64,000 nt of DNA from Aquisphaera giovannonii (lineage in GTDB: Bacteria; Planctomycetota; Planctomycetia; Isosphaerales; Isosphaeraceae). Below the pieces are notes generated by a model that ran no database searches, was not told the DNA's origin, and worked only from the letters and a program-made list of their open reading frames with translations. The DNA lies in NCBI RefSeq assembly GCF_008087625.1, contig NZ_CP042997.1, positions 8,494,001 to 8,558,000 of the forward strand. Direction: 5' to 3'. A program made the position numbers and the translations under genes. Below are positions 36,084-45,058 of the stretch, one piece after another (the stretch's first letter is position 1; each line of letters starts with the position of its first letter).

Positions 36084-37128
36084 AGCCGTTCGCTCCACTG
36101 CCCATGACTCCACCGCCGAGGACCACTCGCCCGCCCTGGGCCTTGATGCTCCGGCTGGCCGCCTCGAGCATGCGGACGACGCGCAGGCCCAATTCGCCAT
36201 CGGAGACGGGCCGCTCGCCGTCGCGGATGCAGGTCGCGAAATGGGAGACCACCGCCTGGAGCGCCTCCCCCGGATCGATGTACGGGCTCCAGACGTCCCC
36301 CGTGCGGTATCCCACAAGCAGGCGGCTGCGTTCCGCGGTCCCCTCGCCCAGCTCGATGCCGCGGTCGTAGACCTTGATCGGCTCGGTGCTATTCAGCTCG
36401 TTGAACACCAGGCTCTTCCTGGATCCGGCGAAGATCATCTGGCGGATCTTCACGGGCGAGAGCCAGTTGACGTGGAAATTGGCCATCAGGCGGTCGCCAT
36501 AGTCCACATTCACGTAAGCCATGTCCTCGACGTCCTGCTCCGCGTGGCCGCACCCCCAGGCCGAGATGCTGCGGGCGTCGCCGCCGAGGATGTAGTCGAC
36601 GATCGACAGGTCGTGGGGTGCCAGGTCCCAGATTACGTTGATGTCGCGCTGGAAGAGCCCGAGGTTGATCCGGATGCTGTCCACGTAGTAGAGGTCGCCG
36701 AGCTCCCCGTCGTCGATCAACGCCTTCACCCGACGCACGGCGTTATTAAACAGATAAGTATGATCCACCATCAGGATCCGCTCGCGAGCCGAGGCCAGCT
36801 CGACGAGGGCCTGCGACTCCTTGACCGTCCCGGCGAGCGGCTTCTCGACCAGGACGTGGAGCCCGGCCTCCAGGCAGCGCGATGCGATCGGGAAGTGGGT
36901 CGAGACGGGGGTTGCGATCGCAACCGCGTCCAGCGGCATCTCGAGGAGTTCGTCCAGGGAGGCCACCCCCCGGATGTGTCCGTAATTGCGGGCGATGGCC
37001 TCCAACCGCTGCGGATTCGCGTCGCATATCGCCGCGACTTCGGTGAGGGGGCAGGCGGAGAAATTGCGGATGAGGTTCGGCCCCCAGTAACCCGCGCCGA
37101 TGACCGCCACCTTTAGTTTGCTGCTCAT
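35989..37128 (-). CDS. wbpB: Gfo/Idh/MocA-family dehydrogenase, WbpB-like
   Basis: 379 residues. N-terminal NAD(P) fold GAGYWGPNLIRNF, CDANPQRLEA, IATPVSTHFPIA, and the catalytic EKPLAGTV motif. The C-terminal domain has DLAPHDLSIVDYI with the His of the active site. The enzyme would oxidise the 3-hydroxyl of a UDP-GlcNAc-derived uronic acid as first step of the WbpB-WbpE-WbpD route. The last ~35 residues (SGANGYGDARAERSGQ...) run into the acetyltransferase gene and look non-homologous, so the functional protein may effectively end near residue 345. No UDP-GlcNAc 6-dehydrogenase (WbpA) or 2-epimerase (WbpI) gene is in the window. Starts at ATG 37128. Confidence 0.85.
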   Translation of the reverse strand: MSSKLKVAVIGAGYWGPNLIRNFSACPLTEVAAICDANPQRLEAIARNYGHIRGVASLDELLEMPLDAVAIATPVSTHFPIASRCLEAGLHVLVEKPLAGTVKESQALVELASARERILMVDHTYLFNNAVRRVKALIDDGELGDLYYVDSIRINLGLFQRDINVIWDLAPHDLSIVDYILGGDARSISAWGCGHAEQDVEDMAYVNVDYGDRLMANFHVNWLSPVKIRQMIFAGSRKSLVFNELNSTEPIKVYDRGIELGEGTAERSRLLVGYRTGDVWSPYIDPGEALQAVVSHFATCIRDGERPVSDGELGLRVVRMLEAASRSIKAQGGRVVLGGGVMGSGANGYGDARAERSGQRDQGRAGRPAGTRRDHALLR

Positions 37129-37142
37129 GATGCCCCCATCGG

Positions 37143-38027
37143 TCAGATGATGTCCGCGAATCCGCGTTCGACGCGGCGGAAGTACAGGATCCCGGCGACG
37201 AAACTGAGCAGGGCTACGGAAAGCGAGACCGCCAGCGAGTAGGGTTCGAGCTCCCCGCCGAGGACGCTGGCACGGAACCCCTTGATCAGGCCGTAAGCCG
37301 GGTTCAGGGGCAGGACGAAGCGCCAGCCCGACTCGGCCAACCGGTCCGATTGCAGGTAGATCGTGGGCGTGCAGAACATCCAGAGCTGCACCATGAACGG
37401 GATCACGTAGCGAAAATCGCGGTACGAGACGTTGAGGGCGGCCAGCAAGGATCCGACGCCCACGGCCCCCAGGAAAAGCCCGGCCACCAGGATGGGGGCC
37501 AGGATGATCGCCGGCGACGGCACGACGCCGTACCAGGCCATGATCACTCCGAGCATGCCCATGGCGATCAGGAAGTCGACGAGGCCCGCCGATACCGCCG
37601 AGATGGGGATGATCAACCTGGGGAAGTAGATTTTCGTGATCAGCCGCTCACTGCCGACCACGCTCAAGCCGGCCCCGCTGATCGCGTTGGCGAAGAACGT
37701 CCAGGGCAGGAGGCCCGCGAAGGCGAAGAGTGGATAGGGGATCGCCCCGGAGGAAACGCCCGCGAGGCGGCCGAAGAAGATACTGAAAACGATCATGGTC
37801 ATGAGCGGCTGGAGGATGGCCCACGCCGCGCCGAGTGCCGTCTGTTTGTACCGGACCTTGACGTCACGCCATGTCAAGAAGAAGAGTAGCTCCCGATATC
37901 GCCACAGTTCCCCCGGGTCGATCCCACGCCAACCTCGCCGGGCTCTTATGACCGTCCGGCGAGGCGTCGGTGCCGACTCGACCGGCGCGGCCACCTCTCT
38001 CGCCAAGGTCATGTCCATATTCGTCAT
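37143..38027 (-). CDS. wzm: ABC transporter permease for polysaccharide export, Wzm-like
   Basis: 294 residues with an N-terminal ~50-residue cytoplasmic region and about six membrane helices. The family features are ELWRYRELLFFLTWRDVKVRYKQTALGAAWAILQ split over positions ~41-75 (type-2 ABC exporter permease start), FFANAISGAG, and RDFRYVIPFMVQLWMFCTPTIYL in the C-terminal part, as in polysaccharide/polyol-phosphate exporters. It ends 14 bases before the dehydrogenase start. It works with the Wzt-like ATPase to carry a lipid-linked polymer across the inner membrane. The 247 bp between it and the BY-kinase gene could hold an internal promoter. Confidence 0.9.
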   Translation of the reverse strand: MTNMDMTLAREVAAPVESAPTPRRTVIRARRGWRGIDPGELWRYRELLFFLTWRDVKVRYKQTALGAAWAILQPLMTMIVFSIFFGRLAGVSSGAIPYPLFAFAGLLPWTFFANAISGAGLSVVGSERLITKIYFPRLIIPISAVSAGLVDFLIAMGMLGVIMAWYGVVPSPAIILAPILVAGLFLGAVGVGSLLAALNVSYRDFRYVIPFMVQLWMFCTPTIYLQSDRLAESGWRFVLPLNPAYGLIKGFRASVLGGELEPYSLAVSLSVALLSFVAGILYFRRVERGFADII

Positions 38028-38274
38028 GCGACTCGGTACCCTGCTTCAAGAGGTCCTGGCCATAATTGGGGATTGCTCGCATCGCCCACGCGACAGGCTA
38101 GCCACGAGCCGACGCGAGGCGTGTTCCCCGTCTCCTTCTCTTCCCGGACCCTCGGCCTCGGGATGCATCCTGCCTGATGGAGTCGTTCCGCTCCATCGTC
38201 GAGCGGAGCCTGCCGGGCGGCGTTCGGGGCGTCTGAGACGCCGATCCCGAAGGAGCAGGCTCGGGCCGATGAAC

Positions 38275-40611
38275 TCACCCGTAGGTGGGATAACCACCAT
38301 AATAAGCCCTGGACTTGATGCGGGTGCCGGAGACGACAGCGCCCAGGACGCGCACCCGCATCGAGCGGAGACGCTCGAGCGCCGCCTGGATCTCGGGCAG
38401 CTGGCTCACCTCGCTGAGGACGCTGAACAGGACGGCGTCGACGTGCTGACTCACGATCAAAGGGTCGGTCACCTGGAGGAGGGGCGACGTGTCGACGATG
38501 GCGAAATCGAACTCGTCGCGGATTGCCCGGAACAGCTCCGCAACCTGCTCTCGCGGTAGCAGCTCAGGGATCGACGCATCGAAGCGGCCGGCGCACATCA
38601 ACGAGAGGTTCGGGCTCCACGTCTGGTGAATCGCGTCCTTCCAGTTCACTTCCGCACGCAGGATCTCGCAGAGTCCCGGCTCCGGGGGGACATCGAAGAC
38701 CTTGTGCAACGACGGCTTCCGGAGGTCACAATCCAGGAGGAGGGTCTTTCGGCCGGCGCGTGCGAGGCTGGTGGCCAGGTGTCCGGAGAGTGAGGTCTTT
38801 CCTTCGCCTTCCAGGGCGCTACAGGTCATGACGATCTGGAACGAGTCGAAGCCGCTCGTCCTCAGCAGCATCGTCCTCACCGCGTCGATCGACCGGACGA
38901 AGTGCTCTTTCTTCTCCTGGCCTTCATCCGACCTGGATCCCAGCTGGAGCCTCGGCAGATCGCCGATGATCCTGAGCCCCACCGTGCAGGCGACGTCGTT
39001 CGGCGAGTCCACCTTCCTCCGCCGGAGCTCCCAGAAGGTGATGGTCCCGAGGAAGCCCACGAACGCGGCAAGGCCGGCCATCCCGGTCAACTTGAGGCGG
39101 CGGGCATGTCCCGCCGACTTGGGTGCGCTGGCCTTCTCGATCAATCGGATCCGAGGCGGGGCTTGCATCTCGACGGTCATCGACTGGACCTCGGAGCCGA
39201 CCAGCTTCGCCGTATCCGAGGAGACGGCGATCTCATCCTCGAGCCAGTGGAGATCCATCGACTGGACGTTCAGAGCGGACGATTGCGATTCGAGCTGGGC
39301 GATCTCCACCGCCAGGCTCTTCTCCTGCTCGCGGAGGATTTCCAGCAGTTCCTGGGCCTCCTGGTACCGGTTTTCGGCTACCCCCCCCACCGAAAGCTCG
39401 CCCGGTGCCTGCGATCGTCGTGCGGCTGCGTCGCCCCTGGTCCCGCGTCGACGCGCCTCGATCGACTTCGACAACGCCTCGATTTCCTGATGCACGAGCC
39501 GTCCCGCGGGATCTACCGCGCCGCGGCGAGCAATCCGTTTGATGTCGGCTTCTTTCTTCTTGAGCTTGGCCAGTTGATCCTGCATCTCGGCCAACTCGAG
39601 ATCCATTCCGGAGGGAGGACTTGCCGACACCCGAGGAGAAGCCGAGCCGTCGGACGGTGCGAGGTCCGACCTGGAAGCCAGGACGTTGAGCCGTGCCTGC
39701 TCCTTTCGGATCTCCCCCTGGAGCTTCAGCAGTTCCTGGCGGGCCATGCCGAGTTGCTCCGCCATCATCTGCTGCCTGACCGCCGCGGCCTGCTTGTCGC
39801 TGGTGCCGACGGAACCGGCCATCGTCTTGAATTCCCGCCGCTTCTCCGCGAGCTGCTTCTGGTAGTCGGAGAAGAGGGACTTCAGGCGATCGAACCTCGC
39901 GACTCGCTCCAGGCGTTCCTTCTCGACGATCTCCGTCAGATAGGCATCCGTGACGCAATTGACCATCCTGGCCACGTCCTCGGGATCGCAGGAGGCGGAC
40001 AACGAAATGGTCAAGATTTCCGAGCCGCGGGGAAAATCAACCTTGATCTGGTCGGCCAGCCACGCAATCGGATCGGGCTCGGCCTTGAGCAACGGAATCG
40101 AGGTCATCTCCGGAGCCTTCAGGGCCGCCTCGATGACCGCACGGCTCCTGGCGAGGATGACTTGCGTCTCCTGGTAGGTCCGGTAGGCCACGTCACTCTC
40201 GCGAGTCTCGAAGATCTCGCGAGGTCGCTTCTCCGACACATGGACCAGGGCGCTGGCGGTCATCTTCGACAAGGGCATACCGAAGAAGACGACCGCCGCG
40301 GCCGCGAGCGACATGGCGATGCCCCCGAGAAGGGCGAGCTTCCAACGACGGCAGAAAGCCTTCCAGATCTTGATGGGGTCCAACGCATCCGCCGGGGGTG
40401 CGGGGGTGCTCCGAGCATCCGGCAGGGCGGGATCCGGAGGAGCGGTTGGATCCGCGGGGAGGAGAAAGGCGGAGTTTACGCCCGCATCGTTGTGACGGAC
40501 GATCGCCCTCGCCCCATTGGCCCCGGATGCATCGACGCCGGCCGTCGCGGAGGAGAGGCGAGAACCCGCATCCTCCGCTCCGCTCGCGAGATCGATTTTG
40601 TTGGATTTCAT
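38275..40611 (-). CDS. wzc: Polysaccharide biosynthesis tyrosine autokinase, Wzc/BY-kinase
   Basis: 778 residues. A disordered ~80-residue N-terminus precedes a Wzz-type domain with membrane helix 1 (about 93-113) and a long coiled coil (about 240-470, rich in EKRREFK, LAKLKKKE and EILREQEK). Helix 2 (LAAFVGFLGTITFWELRRRK) lies near 520. The C-terminal P-loop kinase has Walker A GEGKTS near residue 602, Walker A' LLLDCDLRKPS and Walker B FAIVDTSPLL. The last residues AYYGGYPTYG form a short tyrosine cluster, the expected autophosphorylation site. BY-kinases control polymer length and export, normally in Wzy-dependent pathways. Here the gene lies next to an ABC exporter. Confidence 0.9.
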   Translation of the reverse strand: MKSNKIDLASGAEDAGSRLSSATAGVDASGANGARAIVRHNDAGVNSAFLLPADPTAPPDPALPDARSTPAPPADALDPIKIWKAFCRRWKLALLGGIAMSLAAAAVVFFGMPLSKMTASALVHVSEKRPREIFETRESDVAYRTYQETQVILARSRAVIEAALKAPEMTSIPLLKAEPDPIAWLADQIKVDFPRGSEILTISLSASCDPEDVARMVNCVTDAYLTEIVEKERLERVARFDRLKSLFSDYQKQLAEKRREFKTMAGSVGTSDKQAAAVRQQMMAEQLGMARQELLKLQGEIRKEQARLNVLASRSDLAPSDGSASPRVSASPPSGMDLELAEMQDQLAKLKKKEADIKRIARRGAVDPAGRLVHQEIEALSKSIEARRRGTRGDAAARRSQAPGELSVGGVAENRYQEAQELLEILREQEKSLAVEIAQLESQSSALNVQSMDLHWLEDEIAVSSDTAKLVGSEVQSMTVEMQAPPRIRLIEKASAPKSAGHARRLKLTGMAGLAAFVGFLGTITFWELRRRKVDSPNDVACTVGLRIIGDLPRLQLGSRSDEGQEKKEHFVRSIDAVRTMLLRTSGFDSFQIVMTCSALEGEGKTSLSGHLATSLARAGRKTLLLDCDLRKPSLHKVFDVPPEPGLCEILRAEVNWKDAIHQTWSPNLSLMCAGRFDASIPELLPREQVAELFRAIRDEFDFAIVDTSPLLQVTDPLIVSQHVDAVLFSVLSEVSQLPEIQAALERLRSMRVRVLGAVVSGTRIKSRAYYGGYPTYG

Positions 40612-40740
40612 AGGGCTTGCTCATGGAGGAGCGGGATGATCTTCTTACTCACAATTCCAGATACTCATCATCAAGTTGATGGGTGAACTCACCGCAGGGG
40701 CGATCGAATCATCCCGAAGGCCGGTCGATTCGAACGCAAC

Positions 40741-41643
40741 TCACGACGATTCCCTGAGATCCCTCGCCGCCGACACCGACGCGACCGGAGATCCGTGCCA
40801 GCCGCCGTGCGAAAGGGGCGGCGTCGTGATCGACTCCCTGCCACCATCACGCGGCGTCGAGTGTGCGACGCATGTCGGGGAGTCGCCGAAGCCGATCGAT
40901 GACTCGTCCAACGTGGTTCTTGCGCGGGGATACCCACCAACGATTCCCGCGGGATCCCATGCGAGACGTTCGATGGAGGGTCGCCAGGCCGCCGGCGGGG
41001 CCACTACGCATCGTGCGATGAGATGGCGGGGGAAATCGATGATATGCAGGGGCGTCCCCAGGATGAGGATCTTCAGGTCCATCCAGAGGTCGCCGTGCTC
41101 GATGTAGAAGAAGTCCAGCTCGAGCTTGCGACGGACGCCCCCACGCTCGGTATCGGGGGGCAGCAGGACCTGGGCCAGGCCGGTCAGTCCGGGGCGGACA
41201 TCCGTCCGGCGATGATAGTCGGGATAATAGGCCGTGAGGTCCGAGGCGATCTCCGGCCTCTCGGGCCGAGGCCCGACGAAGCTCATGTCCCCTCGCAAGA
41301 TGTTGAAGAGTTGCGGTAGCTCGTCGAGGTGGGTCTTCCTCAGGAACCTCCCCACCGGTGTCACCCGAGAATCACCCGGCTTCGACCACACCGCGCCGGT
41401 GTCCTTCTCGCAATCCAGATACATGGTGCGGATCTTGTAGACGGTGAAGATTCGGCCCTTGTATCCCAGCCTCCGTTGGGAATAGAGCGGCGAACCCGAC
41501 GACGTCATCCGGACGGCCACCATGCAAAGAAGACCGACCGGCCACAGGGCAAACAGGAGGAGAGCAGAGAGGGCGATCTCCGCCCCTCTCTTGACTCGTC
41601 CATATACGTCCAACCGAGGCTTGGATCCCGTGCCGATTCGCAT
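40741..41643 (-). CDS. Initiating sugar transferase (undecaprenyl-phosphate sugar phosphotransferase)
   Basis: 300 residues of the bacterial sugar transferase type. One N-terminal helix (ALSALLLFALWPVGLLCMVAV) is followed by the catalytic core: SPLYSQRRLGYKGRIFTVYKIRTM, FLRKTHLDELPQLFNILRG with the key Asp-Glu, DMSFVGPRPERP, and DVRPGLTGLAQV. A C-terminal ~90-residue tail after about residue 215 has no recognised domain. The enzyme transfers sugar-1-phosphate to undecaprenyl phosphate, the first step of the polymer. It is the first gene of the second minus-strand operon, so its promoter should lie upstream in the poorly coding 3.4 kb region. Confidence 0.9.
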   Translation of the reverse strand: MRIGTGSKPRLDVYGRVKRGAEIALSALLLFALWPVGLLCMVAVRMTSSGSPLYSQRRLGYKGRIFTVYKIRTMYLDCEKDTGAVWSKPGDSRVTPVGRFLRKTHLDELPQLFNILRGDMSFVGPRPERPEIASDLTAYYPDYHRRTDVRPGLTGLAQVLLPPDTERGGVRRKLELDFFYIEHGDLWMDLKILILGTPLHIIDFPRHLIARCVVAPPAAWRPSIERLAWDPAGIVGGYPRARTTLDESSIGFGDSPTCVAHSTPRDGGRESITTPPLSHGGWHGSPVASVSAARDLRESS

Positions 41644-44600
41644 AAGGCCCTCTAGGTATGTTGAAGTCAGCGGTCATGCCGCGGGCATCGCGGCGAGGCG
41701 GCCGCCAAGGGAGACGTCTCGAACGATCCGAGAACACTGCGACCATCACGCAACATCACGCAAAGGCAGCTCCGCCCTCGCGGCGAGCGAGGCGTCGCGG
41801 CCTGCGATCGCAGAGGACAGCAGGCGAAGGTGCGGGCAGGCCGGAACATGCCGAGCGCGTCGATGTCGCACTTCTCGGCACTCAACGGCGACTCGCAGCC
41901 TTCGGACGGGCGGGCGACTGACATCTCGACGACCCACCGCCTCGGCTCGTCTCCCCCCGACGCCTCTCGGATACCCGTCGACGCGGAGGGGGAGGCGTTA
42001 CCCTGCCGCGGTGGCCGGGGCCTCGTGCCGCGGCTTGTCATTCGCCTCCTCGGGGCCGAGGCGGCGATGCTCGTCGGCCCAAGGGCCGCGTGCGTCGACG
42101 ACGATTGACCGGATGGCCGCCGGCAATTCGTTCATCGTCCGCCAACGAGCGGGCGACCGGCCCGCGGCCTTCGTGCATGTACTCCAGCGGCACCGCTTCG
42201 ATGCAGGTTCACGGCTCATCGACGTTTCCCCGGGACATCCTGAGCGGTGGTCGGTCCGACAACCGAGCGGCCATCTCCGAACCTCTTGGACCGCTGCGCC
42301 TTAGCGCAAAACAGATCGATTCAATACGACACCGCCGCATGGCGGCGGGGGTCTGTTTTTGTCAAGACTCCGTCCCCGTGGGCTGCAGAACGCACCCTTT
42401 CCGGAGGAACACGGACTGTCAGGAACTGGACCAGGTCGGTTGGGTCCGGGGCGAGCAACGTACCACCATCGGACACATCGCACCGTGATCGCCCAGAGAC
42501 ATGTTGGCAAGACTGCGATCGTGAAGTCAAGAGTTGCGATCAGATTTCTTTCTGTTGGTAATTCAAAGCACACCTCGTCCGTCGTTTTTTGGCAATAAAC
42601 GAGCATGAAATCATCATTAGGCGGGAGCGTCCGAATTCTTTCCACATCTGAGCACACGGGTGAGTCGACCCATCTCAGCATGCGTTATTTGATCTGTTTG
42701 TATTCCTAAGCAGTCATAGATGGATGGTGTATTTCCTGGCATACCTCGCGTGAAACACGAATTCGTCTCCGTTAAGTTTCTCTACCACCCGCCCACCTCG
42801 CCTACTTAAAAGGAATCGATCTCGGAGAATGGCGATGCAAAGTCTCTAAAAGTCCTCGTCCAGAGTGGCACTCAGGACACGAGGGTAGTCCAGGTCATCC
42901 GTCCGGCGGTCGCGTGGGGTATCCGACTCCCCTCCCAAGGTTAGTACACGTTGCCTTTTCCAAGCCTGCGAGCCGATGCCGCTGGTCGTTGAAACCTGGC
43001 GGCGACAAGTCCAGTCGGTACCCGTGGCCCGCGCCCATGATCGCATGCAAGCAGGCCCCAGAAAGCCGGATGAAGCCTGCGGACGCGTCCACTTAAAGCC
43101 TGGGGGTCCTCATCCAGGTGGCGCGTCTCGGATGATGGTCGATCGAGCTGTTTCCGCTTCACCCTATTCGGGTTAGAGGGGCGGCTCCAGGACCATTCCG
43201 ACTCTTTCGGGCCATCCCTCGGAAGGTCCTGACCCACTCAACGACCTCGAAGGAGCTCCCTTGCGGGTCGAGGCCCCCTTCCCTCTCGTCGCACGTCCGG
43301 CTTCAGGGTCGGGGAGCGCCTGAGTCCGGGCTTTGCAAGCGTCGCGTCGGCGTTGCGCCGATCGACGTCGCGGCCATGGAGTGGCATTTCGTCAGCCCCA
43401 CCGCACAAGTGGCAGGCCGACGGGGATGACCGATTCGGTCAGGCTGATGCTTCTCGCCTCACCCGAAGCTCCTCCTGTTGAACGACGGCAACAGGCATGT
43501 GATTCTCTCGGTGGTGGCCGCAGTCCGCGGTTGACTTGCCGTCATTCGTCACGGTGTTCAGGCGGTCAGAGTGTCCGACGGGGATGGAGGTGCTCGTCGC
43601 CGAGGCCGATCTCGACGCGAGGTCGCCTCCGTCTCGGCCGGCTCGCACCAGATCCGAACGGACAGTTGGCGACGCGGCCTGCCCTCGGTCGAGTCGCGGC
43701 CGGCCACTCGCGCCGGGGGATGAAATGGGGATACGCGAAGTATCGTAGGGGCTTCGAGAAAAACGGTGGAGTGGAACCGTTCCAAGCCCTCCCGCCCGAT
43801 CGCATCGAGGGGCGGAGATGCTTCGCCTTGCTCCAGAGCCGGCTCGCGCTCGCCGTGCCTTCGAGAGCGTTAAGAGAATCGCATGCCGCGCGAGATCCCG
43901 CGTCGGAGACGGCGGGCTCGACGCGCTACGAGCGAGGTCTCGGCCGCGTCGGTCTTCCGGGCTCATTCGGGGCCAACTGAGGGCCACCCCGCAGGACATC
44001 CGACAGGGGCCGGAGGAGTGAAGCTTTCAGGTTCAATCTGGATTTGTGGACGATTCATTCGCGGGATCGAAGAAGAATCCGGCGTCAGCGATGAAGCTGG
44101 CGGAAAAGCCCTCTCTACAAACGGCGGCGTCGACGCAAACATCCATACTCGCACCAAATTACGAATCCACGCCTTCGGTTGTCGCAACCACAACTTCGCC
44201 CGTTTGTCCTTTCTTCTGGCCCACACGAGCCATGTGGCGTCGCAGCCGGAAGCTGTCACCGGTGTGCTCGCTCATGAGTCTCGACGCGATGTGCGAGGCA
44301 TCCTGCGACGTCTGCGCGGAAATGATCTCCTCATGAAGGACCGATTCCAAGGGCAGGCAGCCGGGAACATCGATCGTCCGGGTTACGGTGATTTGCCAGG
44401 CAGGGAGGACGACACCCTGATCCTGATCGACCTTCCGTCGACGCCTCATCGCATGCCCTCCGTCAGGCTCCGCTTGTTCCCGCGACCCCGCGGTCCTGTG
44501 ACAGTCCAGGTATAATGCTTTCCAGGAAATGCGGTCCATCGCCGCCCACCTCAGCGGAGCATTTTGCGCACGACGGCATGCTCGCGCGGCGGGCTACCGG

Positions 44601-45058
44601 GATTCTGGAGCTGAATAGGGGATGATGCGGAAGGCTATCGAACGGCCGCGTCAGCAATTGCACCCCGAAATGCACTCGCCCGCCAGGGCTTGGTCCCCAT
44701 GTGCATGTACGCCATGCGACATGAACTCCTGGCGGGCGAGTGTTCGATCAGGTTCAGCATGGAGTCTATGGCCGAGTCGAACGGAATCGACGGCAACCAG
44801 TTTAGACTGAGATTCAATCTCAGCGACAGATTTGAGTATGACGACGATGGCCGCGTCGTGTCAATGCTTCGAGGATCTGCCGGATGGGACGGGGGGATCG
44901 TGAAGGTCGCGAACGTCGATCTCGCGGTCGAGATGGGGGGCGACGTCGCCCCGCTGATGTTGATTCACACTCCGGCGTCGGAGTGTACGAGCGTCGATAA
45001 ATTCACCCGGCAGCCACCGGGACGAGCGTCGCGATCAAGGCATAGCATCGTCGCGGGC
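41644..45058. other. 3.4 kb with no convincing gene
   Basis: Every frame here was read on both strands. The longest (41522-42304 +, 43333-43980 +, 43883-44515 +, 44690-45205 +, 42301-42681 -, 44159-44539 -) encode arginine-, serine- and proline-rich sequences without recognisable motifs, and several overlap each other. The base composition is less GC-biased around 42500-42800 and 44050-44250. The region upstream of 41643 must contain the promoter of the second operon. A perfect 15-bp inverted repeat is at 44673-44742. It could contain decayed genes, an untranslated leader or small RNAs, none of which I can prove. Confidence 0.6.
44673..44742. repeat. Perfect 15-bp inverted repeat with 40-bp loop
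   Basis: CACTCGCCCGCCAGG at 44673-44687 is the exact reverse complement of CCTGGCGGGCGAGTG at 44728-44742. The spacer is 40 bases. It lies in the non-coding stretch, about 320 bases from the end of the minus-strand GT2 gene. It could be a structured RNA element, a terminator-like hairpin without a T-run, or a remnant of a small mobile element. Confidence 0.85.

Noticed and set aside
42301-42681. 126-codon minus-strand frame in the non-coding stretch.
   Set aside because: No recognisable motif, and it contains Arg/Pro/Gly-rich segments; could be a relic but is not supportable.
42960-43260. Possible riboswitch or structured RNA ahead of the second operon.
   Set aside because: I looked for conserved cores such as cobalamin or TPP boxes and saw none; any structure would need covariance evidence.
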